Positions 1 to 7,325 of a stretch of 36,603 bases of DNA are shown here, piece after piece. A program made the position numbers and the translations under genes. The DNA lies in the NCBI RefSeq assembly GCF_003664585.1, contig NZ_RCHI01000025.1, forward strand, positions 1 to 36,603, given 5' to 3'. The notes beneath the pieces are model-generated. The model was not told the origin of the DNA. It made no database searches and saw only the letters and a list, made by a program, of their open reading frames with translations. Origin of the DNA: Paenirhodobacter hankyongi. GTDB lineage: Bacteria > Pseudomonadota > Alphaproteobacteria > Rhodobacterales > Rhodobacteraceae. Within the stretch, counting starts at the first letter, position 1, and each line of letters opens with the position of its first letter.

Positions 1-112
1 AGATCACTTGTTCAAAGAACAAGGCCGCGCGCTCCGGCGGCACATCCCGTATGCCCAAAACCGCTTGACTGGGGCGACCCCGTTACCGAAGTCTGGAGCC
101 TATGTCCTTTGA
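1..112 (+). CDS. C-terminal end of an unidentified protein, possibly the ABC substrate-binding protein
   Basis: The frame beginning at base 2 is open from the window edge to a TGA at 110-112 and overlaps the start of the permease gene by 11 bases. Such overlap is normal inside an operon. About 36 residues are visible, ending in a Pro/Gly/Ala-rich tail. Because a permease and an ATPase of the nitrate/sulfonate/taurine type follow directly, the missing partner would be a periplasmic substrate-binding protein, and this could be its C terminus. That is inferred from position only; no diagnostic motif is in the fragment. Another frame stops at 66-68, so the assignment of frame is also not certain. 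Confidence 0.4.
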   Translation, partial: DHLFKEQGRALRRHIPYAQNRLTGATPLPKSGAYVL

Positions 113-929
113 ACGCGCCCGAACGGCGCTGCTCGACAGGGCGGGGCGGATCTGCCGGTTTCTCTGGTCGGGCTGGGCCGGGCTTGCGGGGCTCGCGCTG
201 ATCGGCGCGCTCTGGCAGGCGGGGCATGAAGCCTATGGCGATTTCATCCTGCCGGCGCCGCTGGCAACGCTTGATGCCGCGCGCGGCCTGCTGTCGGACG
301 GGTCGGCGCGCGCGGTGCTGTGGCTTACCACGCTGCGCGCCCTTGCGGGGTTCGGGGCCTGCGCGCTGATCGGCACGCTGGCGGGGGTCGCCGCGGGCTA
401 TTCCCCGGCGACGCTGCGGCTTGCCCGTCCCGTCCTGACGGTATTGATCGGGGTGCCGCCGATCGCATGGATCGTTCTGGCGATGCTGTGGTTCGGTGCC
501 TCTGCCGGCACGGTCGCGGCGACGATCCTTGTCTCGACGGTTCCGGTGGTGTTTTCCGGCGCGGTCGAGGGGGTGGCGACGCGCGACCGTGGCCTCGACC
601 AGATGGCGCAGGTGTTCGGGGCGGGGCCGGTGCGCCGGTTCCTGACGGTTGACAGCCGCCAGATCGCCGCCCATCTGATGCCCGCGCTGGTGCTGGCGCT
701 TGGCTCGTCGTTCAAGGTTGCGGTGATGGCGGAGCTTCTGGCCAATGCGGGGGGGATCGGCGGGGCGCTGGCGCGTTCGCGCGCGATGCTGGACGTGTCG
801 GGGGCGTTGGCCTGGGTCTGTCTGGCGGTCGCGGCGCTGATCGTGGTCGAATATCTGCTGCTCCGCCCGATCCAGGCCGAACTGGAACGCTGGCGCGCCG
901 CCGCGACACCCTGGGGGGTCAAGCGGTGA
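102..929 (+). CDS. ABC transporter permease, NitT/TauT type
   Basis: A 275-residue inner-membrane protein of the BPD_transp_1 (SsuC/TauC/NrtB) permease family, a usual length for it. The sequence shows about six hydrophobic segments. An EAA-type cytoplasmic loop lies around residues 165-200, in the stretch with VFGAGPVRRF and the following ALGSSFKVAVMAELL; this loop docks on the ATPase. A GGAG ribosome site sits about 7 bases before the ATG at 102. The stop overlaps the start of the ATPase gene (GTGATG), so the two are translationally coupled. The substrate is unknown. Being fused by overlap to an NnrS-like gene suggests a role linked to nitrogen oxides or to a cofactor, but this is inference. 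Confidence 0.88.
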   Translation: MSFERARTALLDRAGRICRFLWSGWAGLAGLALIGALWQAGHEAYGDFILPAPLATLDAARGLLSDGSARAVLWLTTLRALAGFGACALIGTLAGVAAGYSPATLRLARPVLTVLIGVPPIAWIVLAMLWFGASAGTVAATILVSTVPVVFSGAVEGVATRDRGLDQMAQVFGAGPVRRFLTVDSRQIAAHLMPALVLALGSSFKVAVMAELLANAGGIGGALARSRAMLDVSGALAWVCLAVAALIVVEYLLLRPIQAELERWRAAATPWGVKR

Positions 930-1657
930 TGCAGCTCGACCTGCACGGTATCGGCCATAGCTATTTTGGCCGCAGCGTCCTGACCGGGATCACCCTTGCC
1001 GTTGCGGCGGGCGAGGTGGTTGCGCTGGTCGGGCCATCCGGGTCCGGAAAATCCACCATCGCCCATATCGCCGCCGGGCTGATCGATCCTTCCGAGGGGC
1101 GTGTTCAGCGCCGCTATTCTCGTCATGCGATGGTGTTTCAGGAGCCGCGCCTGATGCCCTGGGCGAGCGTGGCGCGCAACATCGGTTATCCGCTGCGCCG
1201 CCGCGACCCCGCGCGCGTCACGGCGGCGGCGCAGCGCGCGGGGCTTCTGCCCGAGGATCTCGACCGCTATCCGGTCGAACTCTCGGGCGGGATGCGGCAG
1301 CGCGTGGCCATTGCTCGCGCGCTCGTTGCCGAGCCGGATTTCATCTATTTCGACGAGCCTTTCACGGCGCTCGATGTGGCGCTCAAGCGGCGGATGCAGG
1401 ATCTTGTCATCGCGGCGGCGCAGGCCGCGCGCTTTGCGGCGCTGTTCATCACCCATGACCTGATGGAGGCGATCCGCATCAGCCATCGCATCCTTGTCCT
1501 CGATGCGCGCGGGCATGGCATTGCAGGCGCCCGTGTTCCACCCGGCGTTCCGGGCACCCGTGGCGAATCCGCGATCTTTGCGCTCAGGCAGCATTACCTG
1601 CACGAAGACCCGCTTTTCGCCCATATCCACGACATCGACGAGCGCGCCCGGCCATGA
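926..1657 (+). CDS. ABC transporter ATP-binding protein, NitT/TauT type
   Basis: A 243-residue ATPase that would energise the adjacent permease on the cytoplasmic face. All nucleotide-binding motifs are intact: Walker A GPSGSGKST (36-44), Q-loop VFQEP (about 70-74), signature LSGGMRQ (119-125), Walker B FIYFDEP (139-145) and the switch His in ITHD (about 177). Similarity is to SsuB/TauB/NrtD. The start is either GTG at 926 or ATG at 929; both overlap the permease stop codon. The last four bases overlap the start of the NnrS-like gene (ATGA), so permease, ATPase and NnrS-like protein appear to be made from one message. No substrate can be read from the sequence. Confidence 0.9.
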   Translation: MMQLDLHGIGHSYFGRSVLTGITLAVAAGEVVALVGPSGSGKSTIAHIAAGLIDPSEGRVQRRYSRHAMVFQEPRLMPWASVARNIGYPLRRRDPARVTAAAQRAGLLPEDLDRYPVELSGGMRQRVAIARALVAEPDFIYFDEPFTALDVALKRRMQDLVIAAAQAARFAALFITHDLMEAIRISHRILVLDARGHGIAGARVPPGVPGTRGESAIFALRQHYLHEDPLFAHIHDIDERARP

Positions 1658-2826
1658 CCCAGCCCCTGCACCGCATCCTCTCCGACGAGGGGTTCCGCCT
1701 GTTTTTCCCGCTGGCGGCGCTCTATGCGGGGGGCTGGCCGCTCATCTGGGTCTGGCTTTGGGGGTTCGACCTGCCCTTTGCGCGCGACCTGCCGCCGGGC
1801 GTGTGGCATGCAACGGAGATGATCTTCGGCGGCTGGGGTGCGGCGCTGATCGGGTTTCTGACGACCGCCGTGCCGGAATGGACGGATACGCCGCGCCTGC
1901 GGGGGCGGGTGTTGTGGGGGGGCGCGGCGCTCTGGGGCGCGGCGCGGGTGCCGGGCCTGCTCGGGGCGGACGCGCTGGCGGGTATCGCGGGGCTGTGCGA
2001 TCTGGTGTGGCTCGTGTGGCTTGTGCTCTATCTGCTCCGGGCCGCGTGGCAGAGGCGCAGCACGAAGGTTCTGCCCTTCGCGGGCTGGATCGGGATGCTG
2101 GCGCTGTGCTGCGCGCTGGCGCGGATCGCGATGGTCACCGATGCGCCCGAGGCGGCATCGTTCTGGCTGCGCATTTCGGGGCAGATGTTTCTGGGCCTGC
2201 TCGGACTCGTGCTGGCGCGGGTGACGGTGCAGGTCACGAATGCCATTCTCGACCCGAGCGGCGAAACCACGCCCTATCGGCCGCATCCCGGGCGTGTGAA
2301 CCTTGCGCCGGGGCTTGTGGCGTTGGCACTGGCGGGTGATGTCGCGGGCCTGTCGCCGGCAGCCGGAGGGTTTCTGTGGATTGCCGCAGGCGCGGCCTTC
2401 ATGGACCGCGTTGCCGAAGGGTTCATCGGGCGCGAGGCCCTGCGTGCGGAGATCCTCGTCCTGATGGCATCGGCGGCCTTTGCCGGGGCGGGGCTGATCG
2501 GGTTCGGCGCCGCGCGGCTTGGCGCGGCATGGGGCGAAACGGCGCCCCTGCATCTGGCGCTGATGGGCGGGCTGGGCCTTGGCGTTCTCGCTGTCCTTGC
2601 GATCGCGGGGCGCTTCCACACGGGGCAGGATCTCGGGCTGAACGGAATGACCCGGGGCGCCTTCCTTCTGGCCGGGATGGCGGTTCTGCTGCGGGTTCTG
2701 CCCGAGATGGGGCTCGCGCCCTGGCCGCCGGGGCCGATACATGGGTTGGCTGCGCTGTGCTGGATGCTGGCCTTCGGGCTCTGGCTCGCCGATTACGGGC
2801 CAAGCCTGCGCCGTCTGCCGGGGTGA
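1654..2826 (+). CDS. NnrS-like membrane protein (divergent copy)
   Basis: A 390-residue polytopic membrane protein with about 12 hydrophobic segments. It resembles NnrS, a haem- and copper-containing membrane protein implicated in NO stress relief during denitrification. The family signature (His, Glu-Met-hydrophobic-Phe-Gly, then GFLxTAVPxWT) appears here as HATEMIFGGWGAALIGF followed by LTTAVPEWT, around residues 52-77. Where canonical NnrS has HMHEM, this copy has HATEM, so the second His is replaced by Thr. A second, more canonical NnrS lies at 5331-6536. The start overlaps the ATPase stop (ATGA), tying it to the ABC transporter. It converges on the DUF488 gene with an 8-base gap and no clear terminator. 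Functional divergence of the two paralogues is inferred. Confidence 0.75.
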   Translation: MTQPLHRILSDEGFRLFFPLAALYAGGWPLIWVWLWGFDLPFARDLPPGVWHATEMIFGGWGAALIGFLTTAVPEWTDTPRLRGRVLWGGAALWGAARVPGLLGADALAGIAGLCDLVWLVWLVLYLLRAAWQRRSTKVLPFAGWIGMLALCCALARIAMVTDAPEAASFWLRISGQMFLGLLGLVLARVTVQVTNAILDPSGETTPYRPHPGRVNLAPGLVALALAGDVAGLSPAAGGFLWIAAGAAFMDRVAEGFIGREALRAEILVLMASAAFAGAGLIGFGAARLGAAWGETAPLHLALMGGLGLGVLAVLAIAGRFHTGQDLGLNGMTRGAFLLAGMAVLLRVLPEMGLAPWPPGPIHGLAALCWMLAFGLWLADYGPSLRRLPG

Positions 2827-2834
2827 CGCCCGGT

Positions 2835-3203
2835 TCATGCCGGATGGTCGCGCAGCCAGTCCTCGAGAACACCCGCCAGAACGATCGCATGATTGCACGT
2901 CGGGTCATGTGCGGCGTAGAGCAATGTCAGCCCGTCGGGCCGCGCCCTGCGGGCCAGTGCGGCGACGGCATCGGGCTTCGCGGCAAGTTCCATCCTGTAG
3001 GCTGCGGCAAATGCCTCGAACCGCGCCGGATCATGCCCGAACCATTTCCGCAGTTCCGTGCTCGGGGCGATCTCCTTGTCCCAAAGCGCATCCCCCAGCC
3101 GCAGCTTGCTCAGCCCCCGCGGCCAAAGCCGATCGACCAGAACGCGCGTGCCCTCCTGCGCGGCGGCGGGTTCGTAAACCCGGCGGGTCCTCACCGATTC
3201 CAT
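2835..3203 (-). CDS. DUF488 family protein
   Basis: A 122-residue soluble protein with the DUF488 hallmarks: RVYEP near the N terminus, the VLVDRLWPRG motif (21-30), WDKEIAPS and WFGHDPARF, then LLYAAHD near residue 105. Its biochemical function is not established. I chose the ATG at 3203 because an excellent GGAGGT lies about 6 bases before it and the length matches the family. An alternative ATG at 3242 overlaps the nnrU stop as ATGA and would add 13 residues (MTALLLLPNGGRR). It follows nnrU closely, so the two are probably co-transcribed. An upstream open extension to 3965 is only frame run-through opposite to nnrU's reading frame. Confidence 0.82.
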   Translation of the reverse strand: MESVRTRRVYEPAAAQEGTRVLVDRLWPRGLSKLRLGDALWDKEIAPSTELRKWFGHDPARFEAFAAAYRMELAAKPDAVAALARRARPDGLTLLYAAHDPTCNHAIVLAGVLEDWLRDHPA

Positions 3204-3238
3204 TCTCCGACCTCCATTGGGCAACAGCAGCAGCGCCG

Positions 3239-3919
3239 TCATGGTAACGGCGAAACGCCGATCACGACAGGGTGCGCCCACAACAACCCGAGCCATATCC
3301 CGACCGCCAGCAGCGCCCGCAGCGGTTTCGGACCCGCCACGGGCCGCCAGCGCCCGTCGATGAGCGCGGCGAAGGGGAAAGCCGATGTCCGTTCCGCGAG
3401 CCGGCCCCACGCGGCGCCCATCAGGCGGCGATTGCGGCGATCGAGCATCCGCATCCCGAGCAGGCAGAACAGGGCGAAGCTGCCGAACAGGATCACATGC
3501 GCAAGATCCCCGTTCACCAGAAGATGCGCCGAGGACCAGATCAGCAGCGCCCACAGCAACGGATGACGCACCACCCCGGCAATGCCCGGATGGGCGGGGT
3601 CGTACCCTGCGGCGCGCCCGTCGAACGACAGCGGATTGGGCGCCGCGATGCCGAATGCCGCAAGCGCCACCGCGCATGGCATCGCCAGATTGGCCGCCCA
3701 TCGCATCCACGGCCATTGCGGCCAGAGCTGGACATAAGGCGCCCGCCCCGCCGCGACGACCATCCATATCAGGATGCCGACCGACAGCAGGCTGAACGCG
3801 ATACCATACCCTTGCGCACCGAAATGGCGCCGCAGCCACCCTTTCGCCTTCGGTCGGGCGGGAATCGCGTGCGATGCAAAAAACGCCGCGAACGACGCCG
3901 CAAGATTCAGCCAGTCCAT
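3239..3919 (-). CDS. nnrU: NnrU family membrane protein
   Basis: A 226-residue integral membrane protein of the NnrU family (Pfam PF07298), first described beside nitrite and NO reductase genes in Rhodobacter. The sequence shows six or so hydrophobic segments and the typical core with VVRHPLLWALLIWSSAHLL around residues 115-129, followed by NGDLAHVILFGSFALF. The conserved His residues in RHP, SAHLL and DLAH suggest metal or haem contact, but no activity is proven for the family. The start ATG at 3919 has GGGAG about 8 bases upstream. It is divergent from the NnrR-type regulator at 4053 across a 133-base gap. The stop overlaps the alternative start of the DUF488 gene. Confidence 0.85.
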   Translation of the reverse strand: MDWLNLAASFAAFFASHAIPARPKAKGWLRRHFGAQGYGIAFSLLSVGILIWMVVAAGRAPYVQLWPQWPWMRWAANLAMPCAVALAAFGIAAPNPLSFDGRAAGYDPAHPGIAGVVRHPLLWALLIWSSAHLLVNGDLAHVILFGSFALFCLLGMRMLDRRNRRLMGAAWGRLAERTSAFPFAALIDGRWRPVAGPKPLRALLAVGIWLGLLWAHPVVIGVSPLP

Positions 3920-4052
3920 GACAGGGCTCCCGGATGTTCGGCCCGATCATACCCGTTGCCGGCAAAGCGCCCCAGGACTTTGGTCAAGGGACGGGCAAAT
4001 CCCGCGTTTGGCCCCGCGCGATTTCATGCTATGGCTCTCCCGCCACTGAAGA
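3920..4052. promoter_or_regulatory. Divergent intergenic region nnrU / nnrR copy 1
   Basis: This 133-base gap must hold the promoters of nnrU (leftward) and the first regulator (rightward). I find no 14-base FNR/NnrR palindrome in it, unlike four of the other divergent gaps in the window. A short perfect palindrome TTGCCGGCAA lies at 3956-3965, but its half-sites are too close together for a Crp/Fnr dimer. Confidence 0.4.
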
Positions 4053-4742
4053 ATGCCTGCCATGCCCGCGCCCCCTTTTCCCGACACCCCGCTGTTCGAC
4101 GGGCTTGACGACCGCCAGCGCGCCGCTGTGAGCGAGGGGATGAGTTCGGTTATCCTTGCCGCCAACCAGACGCTGTTCGCGCAAGGCGACAGGGCCGAGC
4201 GGTTCTATGTGCTGGTCGATGGCCGGCTGAAGGTGACGCAGGTCACCGAGGACGGGCGTCAGATCATCGTGCGGATCGTGCATCCGGGGGAATTGTGCGG
4301 CTTCGCGCCCGCCCTGAACCGCGACACCTATCCGGGCCATGCCGAGGCCATGGTCCCGAGCCGCCTGTTCGGCTGGCCCTGCCGTCGCTGGGAGGCGGTT
4401 GTGGGGGCCGCGCCCTCGCTGACCTTCTCGGCGATGCGCGCGATCGGGCGGAAACTCGACGAAGCCCACACCCGCCTGCGCGAGGCCAGCACAGAGGAGG
4501 CCGGGCCCCGCATCGCCCATGTCCTGCTGCGCATCGCGCGCGAAACCGGCGAGGCAGAGGGCGGCACGATCCGCATCCCCTTTCCGCTGACCCGTCAGGA
4601 CGTCGCGGATCTGAGCGGCAACACCCTTCATACCGTGTCGCGGATCATGGCGGCATGGGAGGCGCGCGGCATTCTGGTCCGTGCGCGGCGGCAGGTCATC
4701 ATTGCCGATCTGGCGGCTTTCGAGGCAATCGCCGCAGGCTGA
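4053..4742 (+). CDS. nnrR: Crp/Fnr family regulator, NnrR type (copy 1)
   Basis: A 229-residue transcription factor: cyclic-nucleotide-type sensor domain (about 12-125, with LFAQGDRAERFYVLVDGRLK), dimerisation helix (about 127-150) and a winged helix-turn-helix (about 178-200). The recognition helix reads LHTVSR, with His193, Ser196 and Arg197. NnrR proteins typically have this H--SR pattern, whereas FNR has E--SR. There is no N-terminal Cys cluster, so it is not an [4Fe-4S] FNR. NO sensing through haem is likely from the family, not visible here. Starts at 4053 and 4062 are both possible; GAAGAA lies 8 bases before the second. It is followed by pseudoazurin 1, and is roughly half identical by eye to the regulator at 17226, which has the same neighbour. 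Confidence 0.85.
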   Translation: MPAMPAPPFPDTPLFDGLDDRQRAAVSEGMSSVILAANQTLFAQGDRAERFYVLVDGRLKVTQVTEDGRQIIVRIVHPGELCGFAPALNRDTYPGHAEAMVPSRLFGWPCRRWEAVVGAAPSLTFSAMRAIGRKLDEAHTRLREASTEEAGPRIAHVLLRIARETGEAEGGTIRIPFPLTRQDVADLSGNTLHTVSRIMAAWEARGILVRARRQVIIADLAAFEAIAAG

Positions 4743-4749
4743 ACGAACA

Positions 4750-4763
4750 TTGCGCCAGCGCAA
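4750..4763. promoter_or_regulatory. NnrR-type operator and class II promoter for pseudoazurin 1
   Basis: TTGCGCCAGCGCAA is a near-perfect FNR/NnrR palindrome with TTGCG half-sites and a 4-base spacer. A plausible -10 element GTTAGA lies at 4785-4790, centred about 31 bp downstream. That would start transcription near 4798, with the operator at about -41.5, the geometry of a class II activated promoter. An AGGAG ribosome site follows before the ATG at 4824. Confidence 0.8.
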
Positions 4764-4823
4764 CGTTGCGGCCCAAGGCCCGGTGTTAGATGCCGCGCAG
4801 ATGAACCTTTCAGGAGATCGAAG

Positions 4824-5258
4824 ATGAAACTTCCGCTTGCGCTGATGGCCGTTGTGGCCTGCATGGCGGGTCCGGTTCTGGCGGCCGACCATGAGGTGAA
4901 GATGCTCAACAAGGGCGAAGCCGGGGCCATGGTGTTCGAGCCCGCTTTCGTTCAGGCCGAGGTCGGCGATACGATCACCTTCGTGCCGGTGGACAAGGGG
5001 CACGACGTGGCCTCCCTGCCCGGGATGCTGCCCGAAGGCGTGGCCGAATTCGAATCCAAGCTGAATGAAACCTATGTCCTGACGCTCGACAAGGCGGGCC
5101 TCTATGGCGTGAAATGCAAGCCGCACCTGCCGATGGGGATGGTTGCGGTGATCCAGGCGGGGGGCGATGTCTCGAACTACGATGCGCTGGCCACCGGCAA
5201 GCTGCCGAAGAAGGCGCGGGACCGCATGGATGCGGAACTGGCCCAGGTTCAACGCTGA
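4824..5258 (+). CDS. Pseudoazurin (copy 1)
   Basis: A 144-residue periplasmic blue-copper protein that can pass electrons to NirK and NosZ in denitrifiers. It has an N-terminal Sec signal of about 20 residues ending LAA, then the pseudoazurin start [10 protein letters not shown]. The type 1 copper ligands are present: His in KGHDV, and the Cys-x2-His-x4-Met cluster in [10 protein letters not shown]. It lies 81 bases after the first NnrR-type regulator, behind a TTGCG...CGCAA operator, and ends before a strong terminator, so it is probably a monocistronic, highly expressed message. A second pseudoazurin at 17999 shares the same mature start. A dedicated partner for each copy cannot be assigned from sequence. 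Confidence 0.92.
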   Translation: MKLPLALMAVVACMAGPVLAADHEVKMLNKGEAGAMVFEPAFVQAEVGDTITFVPVDKGHDVASLPGMLPEGVAEFESKLNETYVLTLDKAGLYGVKCKPHLPMGMVAVIQAGGDVSNYDALATGKLPKKARDRMDAELAQVQR

Positions 5259-5278
5259 TCCTGTGCACCGCAAGCAAC

Positions 5279-5313
5279 GGCCCGCCGCCTCTTTTGGGGT
5301 TGGCGGGCCTTTT
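5279..5313 (+). terminator. Rho-independent terminator after pseudoazurin 1
   Basis: An 8-bp stem GGCCCGCC (5279-5286) pairs with GGCGGGCC (5302-5309), with a 15-base loop and a TTTT run at 5310-5313. It lies between the pseudoazurin stop and the nnrS start 18 bases further on, so nnrS is transcribed by read-through or from a promoter not recognised here. Confidence 0.85.
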
Positions 5314-5330
5314 CAGTCCAAGGTGGTGCC

Positions 5331-6536
5331 ATGACGACATCCGAGCCCCGTCCGGCCGGGGGCATACCGCGCGGGCTTGCCCGCACCGGGCCGGTTCTGT
5401 TTTCCTACGGGTTCCGGCCGTTCTTTCTGGGCGGCGGGATCTGGGCCGTGGTGGCGATGGCGCTCTGGGTTGCGGCGCTGTCGGGGGCGGGCGCGCCGGG
5501 CGGTGCCTATGGCGCGTCGTTCTGGCACATGCACGAGATGCTCTTTGGCTTCGGCCCGGCGGTGGTATCGGGCTTCCTGATGACGGCGGTGCCGAACTGG
5601 ACGGGGCGGATGCCGCTTGCCGGGCGGCCGCTGATGGCGCTGGCGGCGTTCTGGCTTGCGGGGCGGGTGCTGTTCACATGGCCGGTCGCGGGTGTCGGGG
5701 CAGGGGTCGCGATCGAGGCGGTCTTCCTGCCGGTGATGGCGGCGGTCTTCCTGACCGAGATCGTCGCCGGGCGGAAATGGCGCGACCTGAAGGTCGTGGG
5801 GGCGGTGGCCCTGCTGGCGGCGGCGAACCTGTGGTTCCATGCGGCGGTTTTGGGCGGCGGCGATCCGCGCATGGCCGCGCGGGCGGCGGTGGCGGCCTAT
5901 ATCGTGCTGATCGTGATCGTCGGCGGGCGGATTACGCCGAGCTTCACGCGCAATTGGCTGAACCGGCAGGGCATCAAACCGCTGCCGGTGCCCTATAACG
6001 GTTATGATACGCTGACCGCCTGTGTTTCGGCGGCTGTTCTGGCGCTCTGGACCGTCGCGCCCGAAACGGCGCTGACAGGGGGTGGCGGGGCTGCGGCGGC
6101 GGGGCTGAACCTGATCCGGCTCTGGCGTTGGCGCGGCTGGCGCACGGCGGCAGAGCCGCTGGTTCTGGCGCTGCATGGCGGTTACCTGATGGTGGCTCTG
6201 GGGTTCGCTGCGATCGGGCTTGCGGGGTTCGGCTGGCTTTCGACGGCGGGGGCGGTGCATGTCCTTACGGTGGGGGCCATCGGCGGAGAGATGCTTGCGG
6301 TGATGACACGGGCCACGCGCGGCCATACCGGGCGGGCGCTGACGGCCTCGCCGCTGACGGTGGCGAGCTACCTTGCCCTCATCGTCGCGGCGCTTTCGCG
6401 GCCCGCGGCGGAATTCGGCGCCCATGACATGCTTGTCGCGGTTTCGGGCGGCGCCTGGATGCTGGCCTTCGGGCTTTTCGTCCTTGAACACGGGCCATGG
6501 CTGATCGCCAGGCGGCGGGATCTGCGGGGGAGTTAA
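5331..6536 (+). CDS. nnrS: NnrS family haem-copper membrane protein
   Basis: A 401-residue membrane protein with about 12 hydrophobic segments and the full NnrS signature FWHMHEMLFGFGPAVVSGF followed by LMTAVPNWT (about residues 64-91). A second conserved block GRITPSFTRNWL lies near 200, and a late VHVLTVGAIGGEML around 308. NnrS is needed for full resistance to NO and nitrosative stress in denitrifiers and Vibrio; its chemistry is unresolved. A short leader with the pseudoazurin terminator precedes it. Its TAA overlaps the TAA of the opposing DUF59 gene through a shared TTAA, so the two genes converge with no spacer. Confidence 0.92.
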   Translation: MTTSEPRPAGGIPRGLARTGPVLFSYGFRPFFLGGGIWAVVAMALWVAALSGAGAPGGAYGASFWHMHEMLFGFGPAVVSGFLMTAVPNWTGRMPLAGRPLMALAAFWLAGRVLFTWPVAGVGAGVAIEAVFLPVMAAVFLTEIVAGRKWRDLKVVGAVALLAAANLWFHAAVLGGGDPRMAARAAVAAYIVLIVIVGGRITPSFTRNWLNRQGIKPLPVPYNGYDTLTACVSAAVLALWTVAPETALTGGGGAAAAGLNLIRLWRWRGWRTAAEPLVLALHGGYLMVALGFAAIGLAGFGWLSTAGAVHVLTVGAIGGEMLAVMTRATRGHTGRALTASPLTVASYLALIVAALSRPAAEFGAHDMLVAVSGGAWMLAFGLFVLEHGPWLIARRRDLRGS

Positions 6537-6814
6537 TCCTTCCGCATCATCGAAACGTCCCAGGGCGGGTCCCATGTGACCCGCACCTGCGCCTTGCGCA
6601 CGCCGGGCACGGCAAGGATCGCATCCTTCACCCCTTCGCCCAGAAATGCCGTCAACGGGCATCCGCGTGTCGTGGTCGTCATCGTGACACGGACCACGTC
6701 CTCTTCGATCGTCATGTCATAGATCAGCCCCATCGCGGGCAGGCTCAGCCCGGTTTCCGGGTCCATCACCTGTTCGAGCGCGGTTTCGACGCGCTGGCGC
6801 AGCCCGTCAGACAT
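6533..6814 (-). CDS. MIP18/DUF59 family protein (Fe-S assembly-like)
   Basis: A 93-residue protein of the MIP18/DUF59 family (PaaD/SufT-like). Family motifs are LEQVMDPETGLSLPAMGLI near residues 13-31 and the reactive-Cys block TTTTRGCPL around 47-55. Related proteins help load Fe-S clusters onto targets. Here it is the last gene of the run that starts with nosR and it overlaps the DUF2249 gene by 8 bases, which suggests maturation or repair work linked to denitrification; that is inference. The start ATG at 6814 fits the family length. Its stop overlaps the nnrS stop. Confidence 0.82.
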   Translation of the reverse strand: MSDGLRQRVETALEQVMDPETGLSLPAMGLIYDMTIEEDVVRVTMTTTTRGCPLTAFLGEGVKDAILAVPGVRKAQVRVTWDPPWDVSMMRKD

Positions 6815-7310
6815 GCTGCGCCCTCCGCACCAACAGCCGGTATCGCTCGCCCTGGGCCTCACGATTTCCTGCCCATTGGTGGCCGCGCTCGGCGAGCTTC
6901 GGAAACAGGAATACCGGCTCGCGGTCCAGCACGGCAAAGACCACATCGCCGGGGGTGGCGGCTTCGACGGCCGACAGCAGCCGCACCATCGGTTCCGGCG
7001 GTTCGAGCCCGGTGAGGTCGAGGGATGCCACGGGTTCCGGCCATGTCGCGGCTTCGAGCGCGCTGCCGAGCGACAGGGGTTGCGCCGGGCGGTGGAAATC
7101 CACCTGCCAGTCGCCACCGTCCAGCGCCGTTTCGGTGAAGGTATAGCCGCGCCGCTCCATCACGCGAAACAGCGGCGCCGGCCGGAACGGGGCCACAAGC
7201 CGCAGGATCTGGCCTTCGGCCAGCGTGTCGGCGGCCTCCATGATCGCGCCGAAGGGTTCGTCGCCCGCGGCGAGGATCGGCCGGACATCAAGGGTGAGGA
7301 TATCGGGCAT
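6807..7310 (-). CDS. Tandem DUF2249 domain protein
   Basis: A 167-residue cytoplasmic protein made of two DUF2249-like halves. The first spans about 5-73 (LDVRPILAAGDEPFGAIM ... GWxxDFHR-type end), the second about 97-165 (LDLTGLEPPEPMVRLLSAV ... YRLLVRR). DUF2249 has the TusA-like small alpha/beta fold and is often next to hemerythrin or NO-related genes, but its function is unknown. It sits 15 bases after the multi-TM gene and overlaps the DUF59 gene, placing it in the nos transcription unit. An AAGGAA ribosome site precedes the ATG at 7310. Confidence 0.75.
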   Translation of the reverse strand: MPDILTLDVRPILAAGDEPFGAIMEAADTLAEGQILRLVAPFRPAPLFRVMERRGYTFTETALDGGDWQVDFHRPAQPLSLGSALEAATWPEPVASLDLTGLEPPEPMVRLLSAVEAATPGDVVFAVLDREPVFLFPKLAERGHQWAGNREAQGERYRLLVRRAQHV

Positions 7311-7325
7311 GTTCGCGATTCCTTG

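Noticed and set aside
2835-3965. A 376-residue frame joining DUF488 to upstream sequence
   Set aside because: The N-terminal 240 residues are the wrong frame of nnrU; DUF488 starts at its own GGAGGT.
3956-3965. TTGCCGGCAA as an operator for nnrU and the first regulator
   Set aside because: It is a perfect 10-base palindrome but the TTG and CAA halves are 4 bases apart, whereas Crp/Fnr sites need 8.
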